This document shows positions 9,370-18,891 of a stretch of 36,012 nt of DNA, piece by piece. A program made the translations under genes and the position numbers. Positions within the stretch are counted from its first letter, which is position 1; every line of letters begins with the position of its first letter. The notes beneath the pieces were generated by a model. The model made no database searches. It saw only the letters and a list, made by a program, of their open reading frames with translations, and had not been told where the DNA came from. Origin of the DNA: an uncultured bacterium. GTDB taxonomy: Bacteria; Verrucomicrobiota; Verrucomicrobiia; Verrucomicrobiales; V1-33. The DNA is taken from NCBI GenBank assembly GCA_903936775.1, contig CAIZWU010000042.1, positions 1-36,012 of the forward strand, read 5' to 3'.

Positions 9370-11076
9370 TCAAACGGCAGGCGCCCTTCGGGATTCCTCC
9401 GCCTCCGGCCCCTCGCCATACACCAAGGCATGACGATCCTGACGGATCTGCCGCAGCCGCCACAACAGCCAGGCAGTGGTGAGCCCGGTCACTCCCTGCC
9501 AAAACCAGAAGGCCCGCGGGATGGCCCGGGCCACTTCCTTGGGAAGGACATAATCGGTCGAGACCAAGCTGGCGGCAGCGTAGGCGGGAGCCGAGACCGG
9601 GGAAACACCGGCCAGCCACGTCGCCGGCGTCAGAGAGCGGTCGCCCACACTGCCAATAATCCCCCCCGCCATCACCGGCAGGACTGCGGCGAAGATCACG
9701 GCGAGGAAAAACTTTTGTCCGCCCCAGCCTTCCAGGATCGCCTGGGAGGCGAGGCCTGCTCCCAGCAGGATCAGGGCAAAGGTCGCTCCGGCATAACCGG
9801 CCAGATGGTGGCCCGCAAACCAATGCGATCCCATCAATTGCTGTGCAAAAATCGTCCAGCCCACCGCTCCCGCGACCGCCATCAGAGCGACCATCATCGT
9901 GGAGGAAGCCGGATCCGACAGCCGCGGAATCCGTTTCCAGCCCAGCTTGCGCCCGCGCCGCAGACCGCGGGTCTGGCGCTCCACCGTCGGCGTGATGATG
10001 AACGTCAGCACCACCAACAGCAGCAGCGTGACCATGCCATACAGGGCGATCATGGAGACGGCTTCGATCACTCCGGGCTCCCAATTGGCGTCACGCAGAA
10101 AGCGGCGGTTGAATTGCCGGGAGGGAAACAGCAGGCCGGGCTCGATCAGCGGCAAGGCATTGCCCAGCAGCATCAATTGCATCCAGACAAACAGCCCGAA
10201 GGCCCAGGCCTTGCCCAGCAGATGGGAGTCAGACTGCCGCCAGCGCCGCCACAACATCACCACAAAAGTCAGGATGAGCACGCTCTGGGAAAACAACGTG
10301 AACGTGGCTTCCGAAAAGTGCAGGCCGAAGAAGCGCACATCCGGCTCCATCGATTTCGCAAACCGCATCATTCCGCCCATTTCCCCCGGCATCAGGTTGG
10401 CAATGTTTTCATCCACCACCGGCCAGATCGTCAGGTATTTGAAATACACCAGCCCAAACTTGGCCGCCTGCGGGATCACCGTATAGAGCAGGAAAATCAC
10501 AATAATGGAGAACAGAAACGCCCAGCGCCGGTTCTTCACCACCGTCCCCATCACCAATCCGGTCAAATGATAGAGCAAGGCGGAGGACAGCAACCCAAGA
10601 TAGATCGGCACCCACGCGGAAGCCGCCACCTCCCCCTTCCACAAGGCCCAGGCCGTGAATGGCAGTGTGGCCGCAAACATGCACCACTCGCGGATGGGCA
10701 GGCCCAGCAGGTAACCCAGCACCTTTGTCAGCGGAGTCAGGGGCGAGAGCCGTTGATAGTCCAGGGTGCCCTCATCCGCCTCCGCCGTGATCCCTCCGGC
10801 CACATTGCCGGTGCCCAGAAAAAACAGAATGAGGGCCTGTAGCACCAGCAGCGGGATCAGGGTCGCCCGCTCGGCATCGGCGACCTCCATCTGCCCCCGG
10901 TAGCGGAAGCCAGTGCGGAAACTGAAATACAGAAATCCCGCGAGAATCACCGTGATGAGCAGCGCAACCATCAGCGCCTGGGGCCGCAGCCGGGCGCGGA
11001 CATAACGCCGGAAGATCGGATTAGGCCACCAGCGGTGGGGCACCGGGACCGGGCCGGGAATGGGGAAATCGCTCAT
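9370..11076 (-). CDS. ABC-2-type transporter permease
   Basis: 568-residue integral membrane subunit of an ABC exporter. A proline-rich cytoplasmic start is followed by about a dozen hydrophobic segments, beginning near residue 35. Near residues 95-115 there is a G-G-I-T-x-E-x-x-x-G-T-L-D segment, close to the EKE-x-G-T-L motif common in ABC-2 permeases. It is larger than single-domain ABC-2 permeases (~250-400 residues) and looks like two membrane halves with a basic linker (about 365-385). Its ATG overlaps the stop of the ATPase gene by four bases (ATGA), so the two subunits are made together. Substrate is not readable; related PVC and Bacteroidota systems are annotated only as ABC permeases. 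Confidence 0.9.
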   Translation of the reverse strand: MSDFPIPGPVPVPHRWWPNPIFRRYVRARLRPQALMVALLITVILAGFLYFSFRTGFRYRGQMEVADAERATLIPLLVLQALILFFLGTGNVAGGITAEADEGTLDYQRLSPLTPLTKVLGYLLGLPIREWCMFAATLPFTAWALWKGEVAASAWVPIYLGLLSSALLYHLTGLVMGTVVKNRRWAFLFSIIVIFLLYTVIPQAAKFGLVYFKYLTIWPVVDENIANLMPGEMGGMMRFAKSMEPDVRFFGLHFSEATFTLFSQSVLILTFVVMLWRRWRQSDSHLLGKAWAFGLFVWMQLMLLGNALPLIEPGLLFPSRQFNRRFLRDANWEPGVIEAVSMIALYGMVTLLLLVVLTFIITPTVERQTRGLRRGRKLGWKRIPRLSDPASSTMMVALMAVAGAVGWTIFAQQLMGSHWFAGHHLAGYAGATFALILLGAGLASQAILEGWGGQKFFLAVIFAAVLPVMAGGIIGSVGDRSLTPATWLAGVSPVSAPAYAAASLVSTDYVLPKEVARAIPRAFWFWQGVTGLTTAWLLWRLRQIRQDRHALVYGEGPEAEESRRAPAV

Positions 11077-12050
11077 GGGACAGGCAATAAAGGGGGAAGC
11101 GCCGGAGCAGAGCTGGACTCGGCCACGTCCACCAGGATCTCCTCAAAGCTGGACTTCTGCTCTTCCAGCACATGAATCAAAAACTCCTCGCGCACCAGAC
11201 TGGACACCAGCGCCGCCTGATCATACGGGGTGCCGGCAAAACGGAAGGTGATACGTTCTCCTGCCATCAGCACCTCCGTCACGTGCGGTTGGTCTCCCAG
11301 CCACCCCACCGCTTCCGCAACCCGCTCCAGCACCCCAAGGGTCAGGGTCCGTTCCGCCCGGCCCAACACCCGCCGCACTTCTTCCACCGAGCCGGACGCC
11401 AACAGTTTCCCCCGGTTCATCACACACAGGGAAGTGCACATTTCCGCCAGTTCGCTGAGGATGTGGGAACTCACGATAATCGTCGCCCCATCTGCCGCGA
11501 GGGTCCGCAGGGCCATCCGCAGTTGCCGGCGCGACAGCGGGTCCATCCCGCTGGCCGGTTCATCCAGGATCAGCACCCGGGGCCGGTGCAGCAGCGTCTT
11601 GGCCAGCACCAACCGCTGGGTCTGCCCCCGCGACAGGGACTTGCAGAATACCGCGCGCTTTTCCAACAAACTCACCAGTCCGAGGCATTCCTCCACCCGG
11701 TTCCGCCGCTGCCCGGCACTGCCGAGCCCATGGGACTCCGCGAAGAGATCGAGAAACTCCCACACCTTCATGTCCGACGGCACCGGCGCCAGATCCGGCA
11801 TGTAGCCCATTACCCGCCGCGCCGCCTCCGGCTGCTCGAAGATATCGATCCCCGCCAGTTTCACCGAGCCATAAGTCGGCTCCATCAGCGTAGCCAGCAC
11901 GCGGAAGGTGCTGGTCTTCCCCGCCCCATTCGGCCCCACCAATCCAAAAATCTCCCCCGGCGACACGTCCATCGTCACATCATCCACCGCGATGAAGTTC
12001 CCATAGTCCACCCGCAGGTCTTTGATTTGGATGGCAGGCGCAGCAGACAT
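11073..12050 (-). CDS. ABC transporter ATP-binding protein
   Basis: 325-residue ATPase driving the adjacent ABC-2 permease. Walker A is GPNGAGKT; the signature is LSRGQTQRL (Arg in place of the first usual Gly of LSGGQ, which is common in ABC-2 exporters); Walker B is VLILDEP followed by A-S-G-M-D-P; the switch His lies in IIVSSH. A C-terminal extension of about 90 residues follows the NBD, as in the CcmA/NatA-like group. The ATG at 12050 (MSAAPAIQI) is chosen over an upstream start at 12104 because the NBD begins directly after it. Ends overlapping the permease start. Divergent from the LTXXQ-like gene at 12193. Confidence 0.95.
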   Translation of the reverse strand: MSAAPAIQIKDLRVDYGNFIAVDDVTMDVSPGEIFGLVGPNGAGKTSTFRVLATLMEPTYGSVKLAGIDIFEQPEAARRVMGYMPDLAPVPSDMKVWEFLDLFAESHGLGSAGQRRNRVEECLGLVSLLEKRAVFCKSLSRGQTQRLVLAKTLLHRPRVLILDEPASGMDPLSRRQLRMALRTLAADGATIIVSSHILSELAEMCTSLCVMNRGKLLASGSVEEVRRVLGRAERTLTLGVLERVAEAVGWLGDQPHVTEVLMAGERITFRFAGTPYDQAALVSSLVREEFLIHVLEEQKSSFEEILVDVAESSSAPALPPLLPVP

Positions 12051-12192
12051 GACCGGAAAAATCCCAAGGCGGGCTGGAGGATCAGACCATGATTCCCCGC
12101 CCATGACAAATACTTCTGCAAGGATTTCACCTGCCGCCCCGCCTCAAGACCCGGCTTGCCAGTCCGGCTCTGTTCAGGTTATCCATGCCTTT

Positions 12193-13137
12193 ATGCGTGC
12201 CCCTCTTTTTCTGGCGATTGGTCTGGCGGTTGGAATCACCGGAGCAGTTTTGTTCCAGGACAGCTTCATGCCCGCCGCGGGCAGCCCGGAGGAACGGCTC
12301 GCCGACCTCGAACGCGAACTCGCCCGCACCAAGGTCTCCCTCGCCGCCGCCGAGGCCCGCGCCCCCAAACCAGATGACAGCACCCAGCAAAAACTCACCC
12401 GCGGTGCCCGCACCATCATGGAGGACATCAAGGACGGCCGCGAAGTCGACATGAACGACATCTACCAGGCCGCCAAACCCGCCCTGCGCGACCTCTCCCC
12501 CATCTTCGAGCGGCTCCAGCGCAAGGACATGCGCCGCCACCACGAATTCATCCTCGCCGATCTCACCCGGAAATACCACCTCACCCCCGCCCAGCAGGAA
12601 TCCCTGCGCGAGTGGCAGAAAACGAAAATCGAGGCTGACCTCGCGGTTATGCGCGCTTTCCACCAGCAGGACAGCACCACCCTCGAAGACATGGTCAAGG
12701 CCGGACGCAAACCCCCACCCAATGCCGGACTCGATGCCTTGATGGAAAAAACCCTCACCGGTCAGGACCTCACCGCTTACAAAACCGACCGCCTGAACCA
12801 ACGCGTCGAGCAGGTCCAGTCCGAAGCCGACCGCCGCGTCTCCCGTCTGAACAGCGTGGTCGCCCTCGATGACGCCCAGCAGGACCAGGTCTTCGCCCTG
12901 ATGGCCCGCAGCTCCCCGGAGTTCGATCCCTCCATGCAATTCGAAGGCCTCACCGGCGACACCGCCAAACTCGACCCCGGCCAATCCCGCGACGAAGCCA
13001 TCCTCCAAGTTCTGCGCCCCGACCAGCGCCAGCAATACGAGGCCCACCGCACCGCCCGCCGCCTCGAAGCCCAGAAGGAATTCACCGACGTCGGCATCCG
13101 CCTCCCGGAAAACTGGGACATGTTCGGCGATGACTAG
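12193..13137 (+). CDS. Membrane-anchored LTXXQ (Spy/CpxP-like) helical protein
   Basis: I do not recognise a named family for this 314-residue protein. It starts with a hydrophobic segment (residues about 4-21), a signal anchor or signal peptide, then a coiled-coil-like stretch (about 32-57, RLADLERELARTK). The rest is mostly charged alpha-helix. LTPAQ (130-134), LDDAQ (225-229) and LRPDQ (274-278) each head a helix, like the LTXXQ motifs of periplasmic Spy/CpxP/CnrX stress proteins; this relation is inference. The start at 12193 is chosen because it begins the hydrophobic segment; the frame extends upstream to 12022, through the divergent ATPase start, without looking coding. It has its own promoter region shared with the ABC operon. 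A sensor or chaperone role outside the cytoplasm is possible. Confidence 0.8.
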   Translation: MRAPLFLAIGLAVGITGAVLFQDSFMPAAGSPEERLADLERELARTKVSLAAAEARAPKPDDSTQQKLTRGARTIMEDIKDGREVDMNDIYQAAKPALRDLSPIFERLQRKDMRRHHEFILADLTRKYHLTPAQQESLREWQKTKIEADLAVMRAFHQQDSTTLEDMVKAGRKPPPNAGLDALMEKTLTGQDLTAYKTDRLNQRVEQVQSEADRRVSRLNSVVALDDAQQDQVFALMARSSPEFDPSMQFEGLTGDTAKLDPGQSRDEAILQVLRPDQRQQYEAHRTARRLEAQKEFTDVGIRLPENWDMFGDD

Positions 13138-13452
13138 CCGCCAGCCTTTTTCCTCGTCTGGAGGATTTTTCCGCAAAGCGCATGGGTTCCCTGCTCCGCC
13201 CGCTTCGCCTTCTCGCAGCCCCGGACCGGCAGCACGAAAACGAGGACGCAGCATCCACGAAAACGATACGAAGTTCCATGGCCGCAGTTCTGGATTGATT
13301 CCCCCAATCCTATCCCCCCCAGCATGGCATATTAGTTATATTACTGCTGTCATCGATCCGCCCGATGGGTCGATCGCCGCGCCGCGCCGATGAATATCTC
13401 TGTAACCTTGGTTTGTTCCATACCGTAACTGATGGCCCTTGTCCCATCCCTC
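13138..13452 (+). other. Intergenic region upstream of the TIM-barrel/cupredoxin gene
   Basis: About 315 bases with no convincing gene. The 5' half is GC-rich; around 13325-13345 the sequence becomes A/T-rich, with TATATT at 13337-13342 as a possible -10 box, but no good -35 at 17 bases. An imperfect hairpin lies just downstream (CGATC at 13354-13358 pairing with GATCG at 13372-13376, CCC/GGG inside). Transcript start and hairpin are tentative. Confidence 0.3.
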
Positions 13453-16400
13453 ATGAAACTCACCAGACTTTTCCATCGCTGCCTCTTCCTCCTCGCAGCT
13501 ACTTCTGCCCCGGCGGCCATGGAGAATATTTACGCACCGGAAAACCTCATGGCCTGGTGCATCGTGCCCTTTGATGCGAAACAGCGGGGACCCGAAGATC
13601 GCGCCCAGATGCTCGAACGTTTAGGCATTCACCGGTTGGCGTATGATTGGCGGGCAGAGCACATTCCTACCTTTGATGCCGAAGTGGAAGCCATGCAAAG
13701 ACACCACATCGAGCTCACCGCCTGGTGGTTTACCAATTCACTGGATGCCGGGGGCCAGCTGATCCTGGACGTGATCGCCCGTCACAAGATTACGCCGCAA
13801 CTATGGGTCATGGGGGGCGGGGAAATGCTGCCACCGGGTGAAGCCCATGACGCACGGGTGGAAGCAGAGGCTGGGCGCATCAAGCCCATCGCGGAAGCCG
13901 GCGCAAAGCTGGGATGCAAAGTAGCGCTTTACAACCATGGGGGCTGGTTTGGCGAGCCGGAGAATCAACTGGCGATCATTGCACGGCTGGAAAAGGACGG
14001 AGTGAAGAATGTGGGCATCGTGTACAACTTTCATCACGGCCACGATCATCTGCCACGTTTTGGTGAGCTGGTCCGGAAAATGAAACCTCATCTGCTAGCG
14101 GTCAATCTGAACGGCATGGTGCGCGATGGGGAGAAGCTGAACCGGAAGATCCTGCCGCTGGGCGCGGGGGATCAGGAATTGGAAATGCTGCGGGTGCTGC
14201 AGGCCAGTGGCTGGCGCGGGCCGGTCGGCATTATTGACCATCGTCCCGAAACTGATAGCGAACCCACCCTGCAGGAGCATCTGGCGGGTTTGGCCAGGCT
14301 GCGCGCGGAGCTGTCCGTGCCGGGTTCCGGCGGGTTGAAACCAGAGCCCGCAGGCTCCCTCCGTTATGTTGAGGGAAAGCAGGGCCGCGCCCTGGATGCC
14401 GGGAGTGGTGGCCTGGTGCTCCCCGGAAATGCCGCCTGGCGGAAACTTCCACTGACCGTTTCCTGTTGGACCAAACTGCGTGGCGCTGGGGGATTCAACC
14501 TCCTGGCGGCTTCGGATGGGAAAGCTTCGGCAGAACACTGGGAATTGTATTCGTTTGCGGAGACCGGGGAGTTTTGTGTTTACCTGCCGGGACGGGGTGG
14601 AAACTTTGCCAGCGGCGTATCCATCACAGACAACCAGTGGCATGAAGTTTCCGCAGTGATGGAGGAGAGCCGGGTCCGGTTGTTTGTCGATGGCAAACTG
14701 GTCAAGGAATTACCGGCGCAACCCCTGCAGGGCCAGGCGCAGCCAGGAGGTTTCGCCATCGGACAATTGGTCGAAGGCGGGATCGGCTGCGACGGCTTGA
14801 TTGATGAAGTTAGGATCCGCTCAGGCCATGAATCCGGCGGAGAGAATATCGTTCACTGGCCATTGGATTCAGAGGAGCCTTCCCCCGTTCCCGCGCCCAG
14901 ATCTGCGGCGTTTTTTCCGGACGCGCTGCCATTGGATCCAGCCGCGCATCCTTTGCACAACGATCCCGTGAACCGGGACCGGATGTACGATTTTTACGCC
15001 AAGCAGGCGCGGCGCTTTGGCAAATCCCTGCCGCTGCCGGAACTGCTCCCATCCTTCCCGGGCTTGGATAGTGGCCGCTACGGGCATTGGGGAAATCAGA
15101 ACGAGGAAGTCTGGCGTGACCCACGCTGGAATGAGATGGACGCCGGAGGCCTGCAGTGCGGCATTGTTTCCCTGAATGGGAAAATCATTCCCCGGGCCGC
15201 TTGTGTACAACTGGGCGGGGACCGGGGGCTGGCCGGCTGTTTCAACACGGACACTCTGACGTGGGAGGGGGTGTGGTCAGGCGGAAAGTTGCTGCACTTC
15301 GATTCCTTCCGCTGGGGTATGCTGGGCGCCCTGACACCGGAGGGAAAACCCGAACCCCTGCCGGAGAGCCAGCCGGCGGCTCAGGGAAGTTTCACCTATC
15401 ATGGTTTTTACCGTCATGGAAACAAGGTGGCATTCGCCTTTTCGCAGGAGGGGACGGAATGGCTGGAAACCGCATGGAGCAAGGAGGGTAAATTCTTCCG
15501 GAAACGAAGCAAACGGGGCGACAGTCCTGAACTGGATGCCATGACCAAAGGCGGGGCCCCGCAATGGCCGCAGGTGTTCGAAACCAAGGGCACAGTGGGC
15601 CAGGGCAAGCCTTATGCTGTCGACAGCCTGACCTTTCCCAGCACCCCTTGGAAGTCTCTCTGGCATCTCGGCGGCCATGATTTTCTGCCGGATGGCAAGG
15701 CCGCTATCTGCACGTTTGAAGGCGAGGTCTGGATTGTCAGCGGCATTGATGGCACGCTGGACAAGCTCCGTTGGAAGCGTTTCGCCAGCGGCCTGAGTCA
15801 GCCCCTGGGGTTGAAAGTCGTCGATGGGGATATCCATGTCCTCGGGCGGGATCAGTTGACCCGGCTGCGCGATTTGAATCATGATGGCGAGGCCGATTTT
15901 TACGAGTGTTATTCCCGGGCTTACGAAACCCCGGCGGGTGGTCACGACTACTTGACGGGATTGGAAACCGATGCCGAGGACCGTTTCTATTTTGCCTCGG
16001 GCAAGCTTGGCATCATGCGCATCGCCGCAGATGGAAAGTCTTCCGAACCGCTCGCCACCGGCCTACGCAACCCCAACGGGCTTGCCGTCGGGCCGCAGGG
16101 AGAAGTGGTCGCGGCTGCACAGGAAGGCGACTGGACGGCGGCCTCCCTCCTCGCGGTCATCACGCCCGGAGGGCACTACCGGCATAACGGACCGAAGCCG
16201 GGCCCGCTGGGCGACCTGCCACCGATGCTCTATTTTCCACGCGGGGTGGATAACTCCTGTGGGGGACAATTGTTTACCACCTCGCCGGGATGGGGACTGC
16301 CCACCGGGTCGCTCCTGCATCTGTCGTGGGGTTATGGCGCGGCGTTTCTGATTCTGCACGAGACCATCGACGGCCAGAAACAGGGCTGCGCCGTGCCCCT

Positions 16401-17361
16401 TCCCGGCGAGTTCCGCTCAGGGGCGCACCGAGGGAGGTTCGCCCCGCACGATGGCCAACTTTACGTCACCGGAAGTACCGGCTGGGGCACTTACACGCCG
16501 GACGACGGTTGTTTCCAGCGTGTCCGTTACACCGGCGGCACGGTAGTGGCGCCTGCCAAAGTGCAATCCCATGACAACGGCGTGCGGTTGGAGTTTTCCA
16601 GCCCGCTGGACCCTTCCGCAGCTGAAGTGGAAAACTATTTTGCACAGCAATGGAACTACCTGATCGGCCCGGCATACGGCAGCGATGAATACTCCGTGCG
16701 CTGGCCCCGGCAGTCCGGCCACGACGTGCTGACCGTGAAAAGCGCCCAGTTGTCAGCTGACCGGAAATCCCTCTTCCTCGAAATCCCCCAGCTGCTGCCT
16801 TGCCACCAACTCCATCTTCACGCCGCCCTACCGGGACTGATCAGTCAGGATTTTTACCTCACCCTGCACCGGCTGGGCCCGGCGTTCACTGATTTCCCCG
16901 GCTACCGGGCCATCGCCAAAACCCTGCCCGGCCAACCGGTCGCTACCGCCCTTGGGATTCTGCCATCTCCCTATGAAAAAGGCACCGCGGGCCGCCCCAT
17001 CAAGCTTCAACCCGCCGCCGGACTCCAGTTTACCCAAAAGGAACTCCACGCCAAGGCAGGCGAGCTGCTTTCCCTGACATTTGAAAACAACGACCTGATT
17101 CCACACAACTGGGTGCTGGGAACCCCCGGAACCCTCGGGAAGATTTCCGACCTCGCCGACCGGGGCCTGGCCGATCCCCGCGCGCTCTCCCAAAGCTACG
17201 TTCCCCAAATCCCTGAAGTCCTCGCTTTCACCCGTCTGGTCGACCCCAACCACTCGACCACGATTCATTTCCAGGCGCCCCCTGAAGCAGGCGACTATCC
17301 TTACCTCTGCACCTTTCCCGGCCATACCAGGATCATGCGCGGCGTGCTGCATGTGGAATAA
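13453..17361 (+). CDS. Exported TIM-barrel / LamG / DUF6797-like / beta-propeller / cupredoxin protein
   Basis: 1302-residue secreted protein. Signal peptide residues 1-22 (start at 13453 rather than the ATG at 13432, which adds seven residues before the signal). Residues about 28-288 resemble sugar-phosphate isomerase/AP-endonuclease-2 TIM barrels. Residues about 300-470 are a LamG/concanavalin-like beta-sandwich (F-V-D-G-K-L-V, D-x-V-R-I). About 500-630 resemble the PVC domain DUF6797. About 640-1025 form a propeller with LRNPNGLAVGPQGEV. About 1190-1302 form a blue-copper domain: His1218 (LIPHNW), Cys1286, His1291 and Met1295, with Cys-x4-His-x3-Met spacing as in azurin. Propeller plus copper or heme electron-transfer tails are common in sugar-oxidising PVC proteins; here no CxxCH is present, so copper may replace heme. 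Substrate unknown. The gene stands alone and is convergent with the GTPase gene, 13 bases away. Confidence 0.88.
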   Translation: MKLTRLFHRCLFLLAATSAPAAMENIYAPENLMAWCIVPFDAKQRGPEDRAQMLERLGIHRLAYDWRAEHIPTFDAEVEAMQRHHIELTAWWFTNSLDAGGQLILDVIARHKITPQLWVMGGGEMLPPGEAHDARVEAEAGRIKPIAEAGAKLGCKVALYNHGGWFGEPENQLAIIARLEKDGVKNVGIVYNFHHGHDHLPRFGELVRKMKPHLLAVNLNGMVRDGEKLNRKILPLGAGDQELEMLRVLQASGWRGPVGIIDHRPETDSEPTLQEHLAGLARLRAELSVPGSGGLKPEPAGSLRYVEGKQGRALDAGSGGLVLPGNAAWRKLPLTVSCWTKLRGAGGFNLLAASDGKASAEHWELYSFAETGEFCVYLPGRGGNFASGVSITDNQWHEVSAVMEESRVRLFVDGKLVKELPAQPLQGQAQPGGFAIGQLVEGGIGCDGLIDEVRIRSGHESGGENIVHWPLDSEEPSPVPAPRSAAFFPDALPLDPAAHPLHNDPVNRDRMYDFYAKQARRFGKSLPLPELLPSFPGLDSGRYGHWGNQNEEVWRDPRWNEMDAGGLQCGIVSLNGKIIPRAACVQLGGDRGLAGCFNTDTLTWEGVWSGGKLLHFDSFRWGMLGALTPEGKPEPLPESQPAAQGSFTYHGFYRHGNKVAFAFSQEGTEWLETAWSKEGKFFRKRSKRGDSPELDAMTKGGAPQWPQVFETKGTVGQGKPYAVDSLTFPSTPWKSLWHLGGHDFLPDGKAAICTFEGEVWIVSGIDGTLDKLRWKRFASGLSQPLGLKVVDGDIHVLGRDQLTRLRDLNHDGEADFYECYSRAYETPAGGHDYLTGLETDAEDRFYFASGKLGIMRIAADGKSSEPLATGLRNPNGLAVGPQGEVVAAAQEGDWTAASLLAVITPGGHYRHNGPKPGPLGDLPPMLYFPRGVDNSCGGQLFTTSPGWGLPTGSLLHLSWGYGAAFLILHETIDGQKQGCAVPLPGEFRSGAHRGRFAPHDGQLYVTGSTGWGTYTPDDGCFQRVRYTGGTVVAPAKVQSHDNGVRLEFSSPLDPSAAEVENYFAQQWNYLIGPAYGSDEYSVRWPRQSGHDVLTVKSAQLSADRKSLFLEIPQLLPCHQLHLHAALPGLISQDFYLTLHRLGPAFTDFPGYRAIAKTLPGQPVATALGILPSPYEKGTAGRPIKLQPAAGLQFTQKELHAKAGELLSLTFENNDLIPHNWVLGTPGTLGKISDLADRGLADPRALSQSYVPQIPEVLAFTRLVDPNHSTTIHFQAPPEAGDYPYLCTFPGHTRIMRGVLHVE

Positions 17362-17374
17362 CAATCCCCCTTGC

Positions 17375-18868
17375 TCACTCCTCCAGCCAATCCAAGCGCA
17401 CCCGGGGATAGAGCCGGCGCAGCAGCTCCGTGGTGCAGGTGGTGAGGATTTCCCGGGCATCATGGCGCAGAGACTCCGCCGGAGCCTGCTTGTTGCCGGC
17501 GGTCTTCCATAACCTGTCCAGTCCGCGGCGGTGGGCGGCCGTGGTGTCGCGTACTGCCTGCCGCCACAAAGCGGGAGGCTCGCTGTCCTGCCATTCTCCC
17601 CGGCCCCGGCCATAGTGGGCCACCGCCAGATAACAAAGCAGAGCAATCTCCAACTGGGCCGCAAAGTGTTCCTCGGTCCACCGCACCGCATGATCCTCCC
17701 CCCGGGTCAGATTGAAACCCCTCGCCAACAAATAACTTCCCGTTCCTCCCAACAGGATTCCCGCCAGAGCCCCGCCGCCCAGAAGCAACCCGCCCGTTTT
17801 CAATTCCGCCACGATGCCGCCAGCGGCACCGGTCAGGGCACCGCCCACGGCCGACCAGAGAGATTCGTTGATTTTACGCGGCACCCCAAAGGACGCACCT
17901 CCCGCCGGATGCACCTGCTGGGCGCTCCGTCCCTCCAGACTGTGCAGGGAAATCAGCTGATCCATGGCCACCACCGAACGTTCGGCCAGGCGGGTGCTCA
18001 GTTGCAGGCGCGCCTGCTCCATCTGGTCATTGAGCTCCCGGCGGCCGACGCCCAGTTTCTGGAGAAAGGATTCTTTGGAAACATCGACCTGGTCCGCCGC
18101 ATTTTCCGCCAAGGGACCTGCCAAGACCTCCATGCTGCGGTGGAAAACCTCCAGATGACGGGCTTCCCAGGCGCGCCGCAGGGTGGAAAACGTCTCCTGT
18201 TTATCAGCCGCCAGCAGCGGTTGAATTAAATTCATCAATTCTCCTTCCTGCACCCAGCAACGGGCGAAGGCATCGAGGCCGATCACCGTTTTCACGATGG
18301 GAAACCGTTTCAAATGAAAGCGCCAATCGGCCTCCTCCAACTCCTCTTCAATCGCCGCACGGGGCGGGCCGGTCTGATTGAGCAGCAACACCACCGGCTT
18401 CCCGATCCACGTCAGGATTTCCATCTCCATGGCCACGTAGGCGGCGGACTCCGGCCGCTCCGCCGCATTGACCAGATAAAGCACGATATCCGCTTCTTCC
18501 TGGACGTTGCGCACTGCCTGCTGGCTGCACCACAGGGGCCGGTCGCGGAAGCGGTCCCAGAGTTGGGTCAGCAGCCAGCGCAGGGACTGCCCGGAAGTTT
18601 TAAGGCGTTTCAGGAGCCGTGCGGTATCACCAAAGCCCGGAGTATCCCAAAGCACGAGTCGGGCGCCATCGGTTTCGATCATCGGCCAAGCTTCTGCCAC
18701 ATCGGTCACATGGGATTGGTCCAAGGCATCCCCGACATCCCGCCGCAGCAAGGTGCGCGCCAGTGTGGTCTTGCCCACGTTGGTGTGGGAAATCAGACTA
18801 AAGGTCACCGTGGACGCCTCTCCTTCAGCGGGGGCAGCTTTGCGGTGGGGGGTGAAAATCGTGGGCAT
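17375..18868 (-). CDS. DUF3482-type P-loop GTPase
   Basis: 497-residue GTPase-like protein. The G1 loop is SHTNVGKT (residues 27-34), where the first Gly of GxxxxGK[ST] is Ser. G3 is DTPG (75-78). The G4-like element is NQTG (164-167), as I recall for DUF3482 proteins instead of NKxD. A helical middle region follows, then a Gly/Ala-rich hydrophobic segment around 340-385 that could insert into or touch a membrane, and an alpha-helical C-terminus. DUF3482 and DUF2868 genes are typically neighbours, as here: the DUF2868 gene ends 23 bases upstream, and an AAGG stands just before this ATG. Cellular role is not established for the family; membrane-linked GTPase signalling is inference. Confidence 0.87.
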   Translation of the reverse strand: MPTIFTPHRKAAPAEGEASTVTFSLISHTNVGKTTLARTLLRRDVGDALDQSHVTDVAEAWPMIETDGARLVLWDTPGFGDTARLLKRLKTSGQSLRWLLTQLWDRFRDRPLWCSQQAVRNVQEEADIVLYLVNAAERPESAAYVAMEMEILTWIGKPVVLLLNQTGPPRAAIEEELEEADWRFHLKRFPIVKTVIGLDAFARCWVQEGELMNLIQPLLAADKQETFSTLRRAWEARHLEVFHRSMEVLAGPLAENAADQVDVSKESFLQKLGVGRRELNDQMEQARLQLSTRLAERSVVAMDQLISLHSLEGRSAQQVHPAGGASFGVPRKINESLWSAVGGALTGAAGGIVAELKTGGLLLGGGALAGILLGGTGSYLLARGFNLTRGEDHAVRWTEEHFAAQLEIALLCYLAVAHYGRGRGEWQDSEPPALWRQAVRDTTAAHRRGLDRLWKTAGNKQAPAESLRHDAREILTTCTTELLRRLYPRVRLDWLEE

Positions 18869-18891
18869 CCTTGGTCAAGCATTTTGGAGTG

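Noticed and set aside
9430..10842. Plus-strand frame of 470 codons opposite the ABC permease
   Set aside because: Low-complexity Gln/His/Arg/Pro composition; the opposite strand encodes a permease with clean hydrophobic segments.
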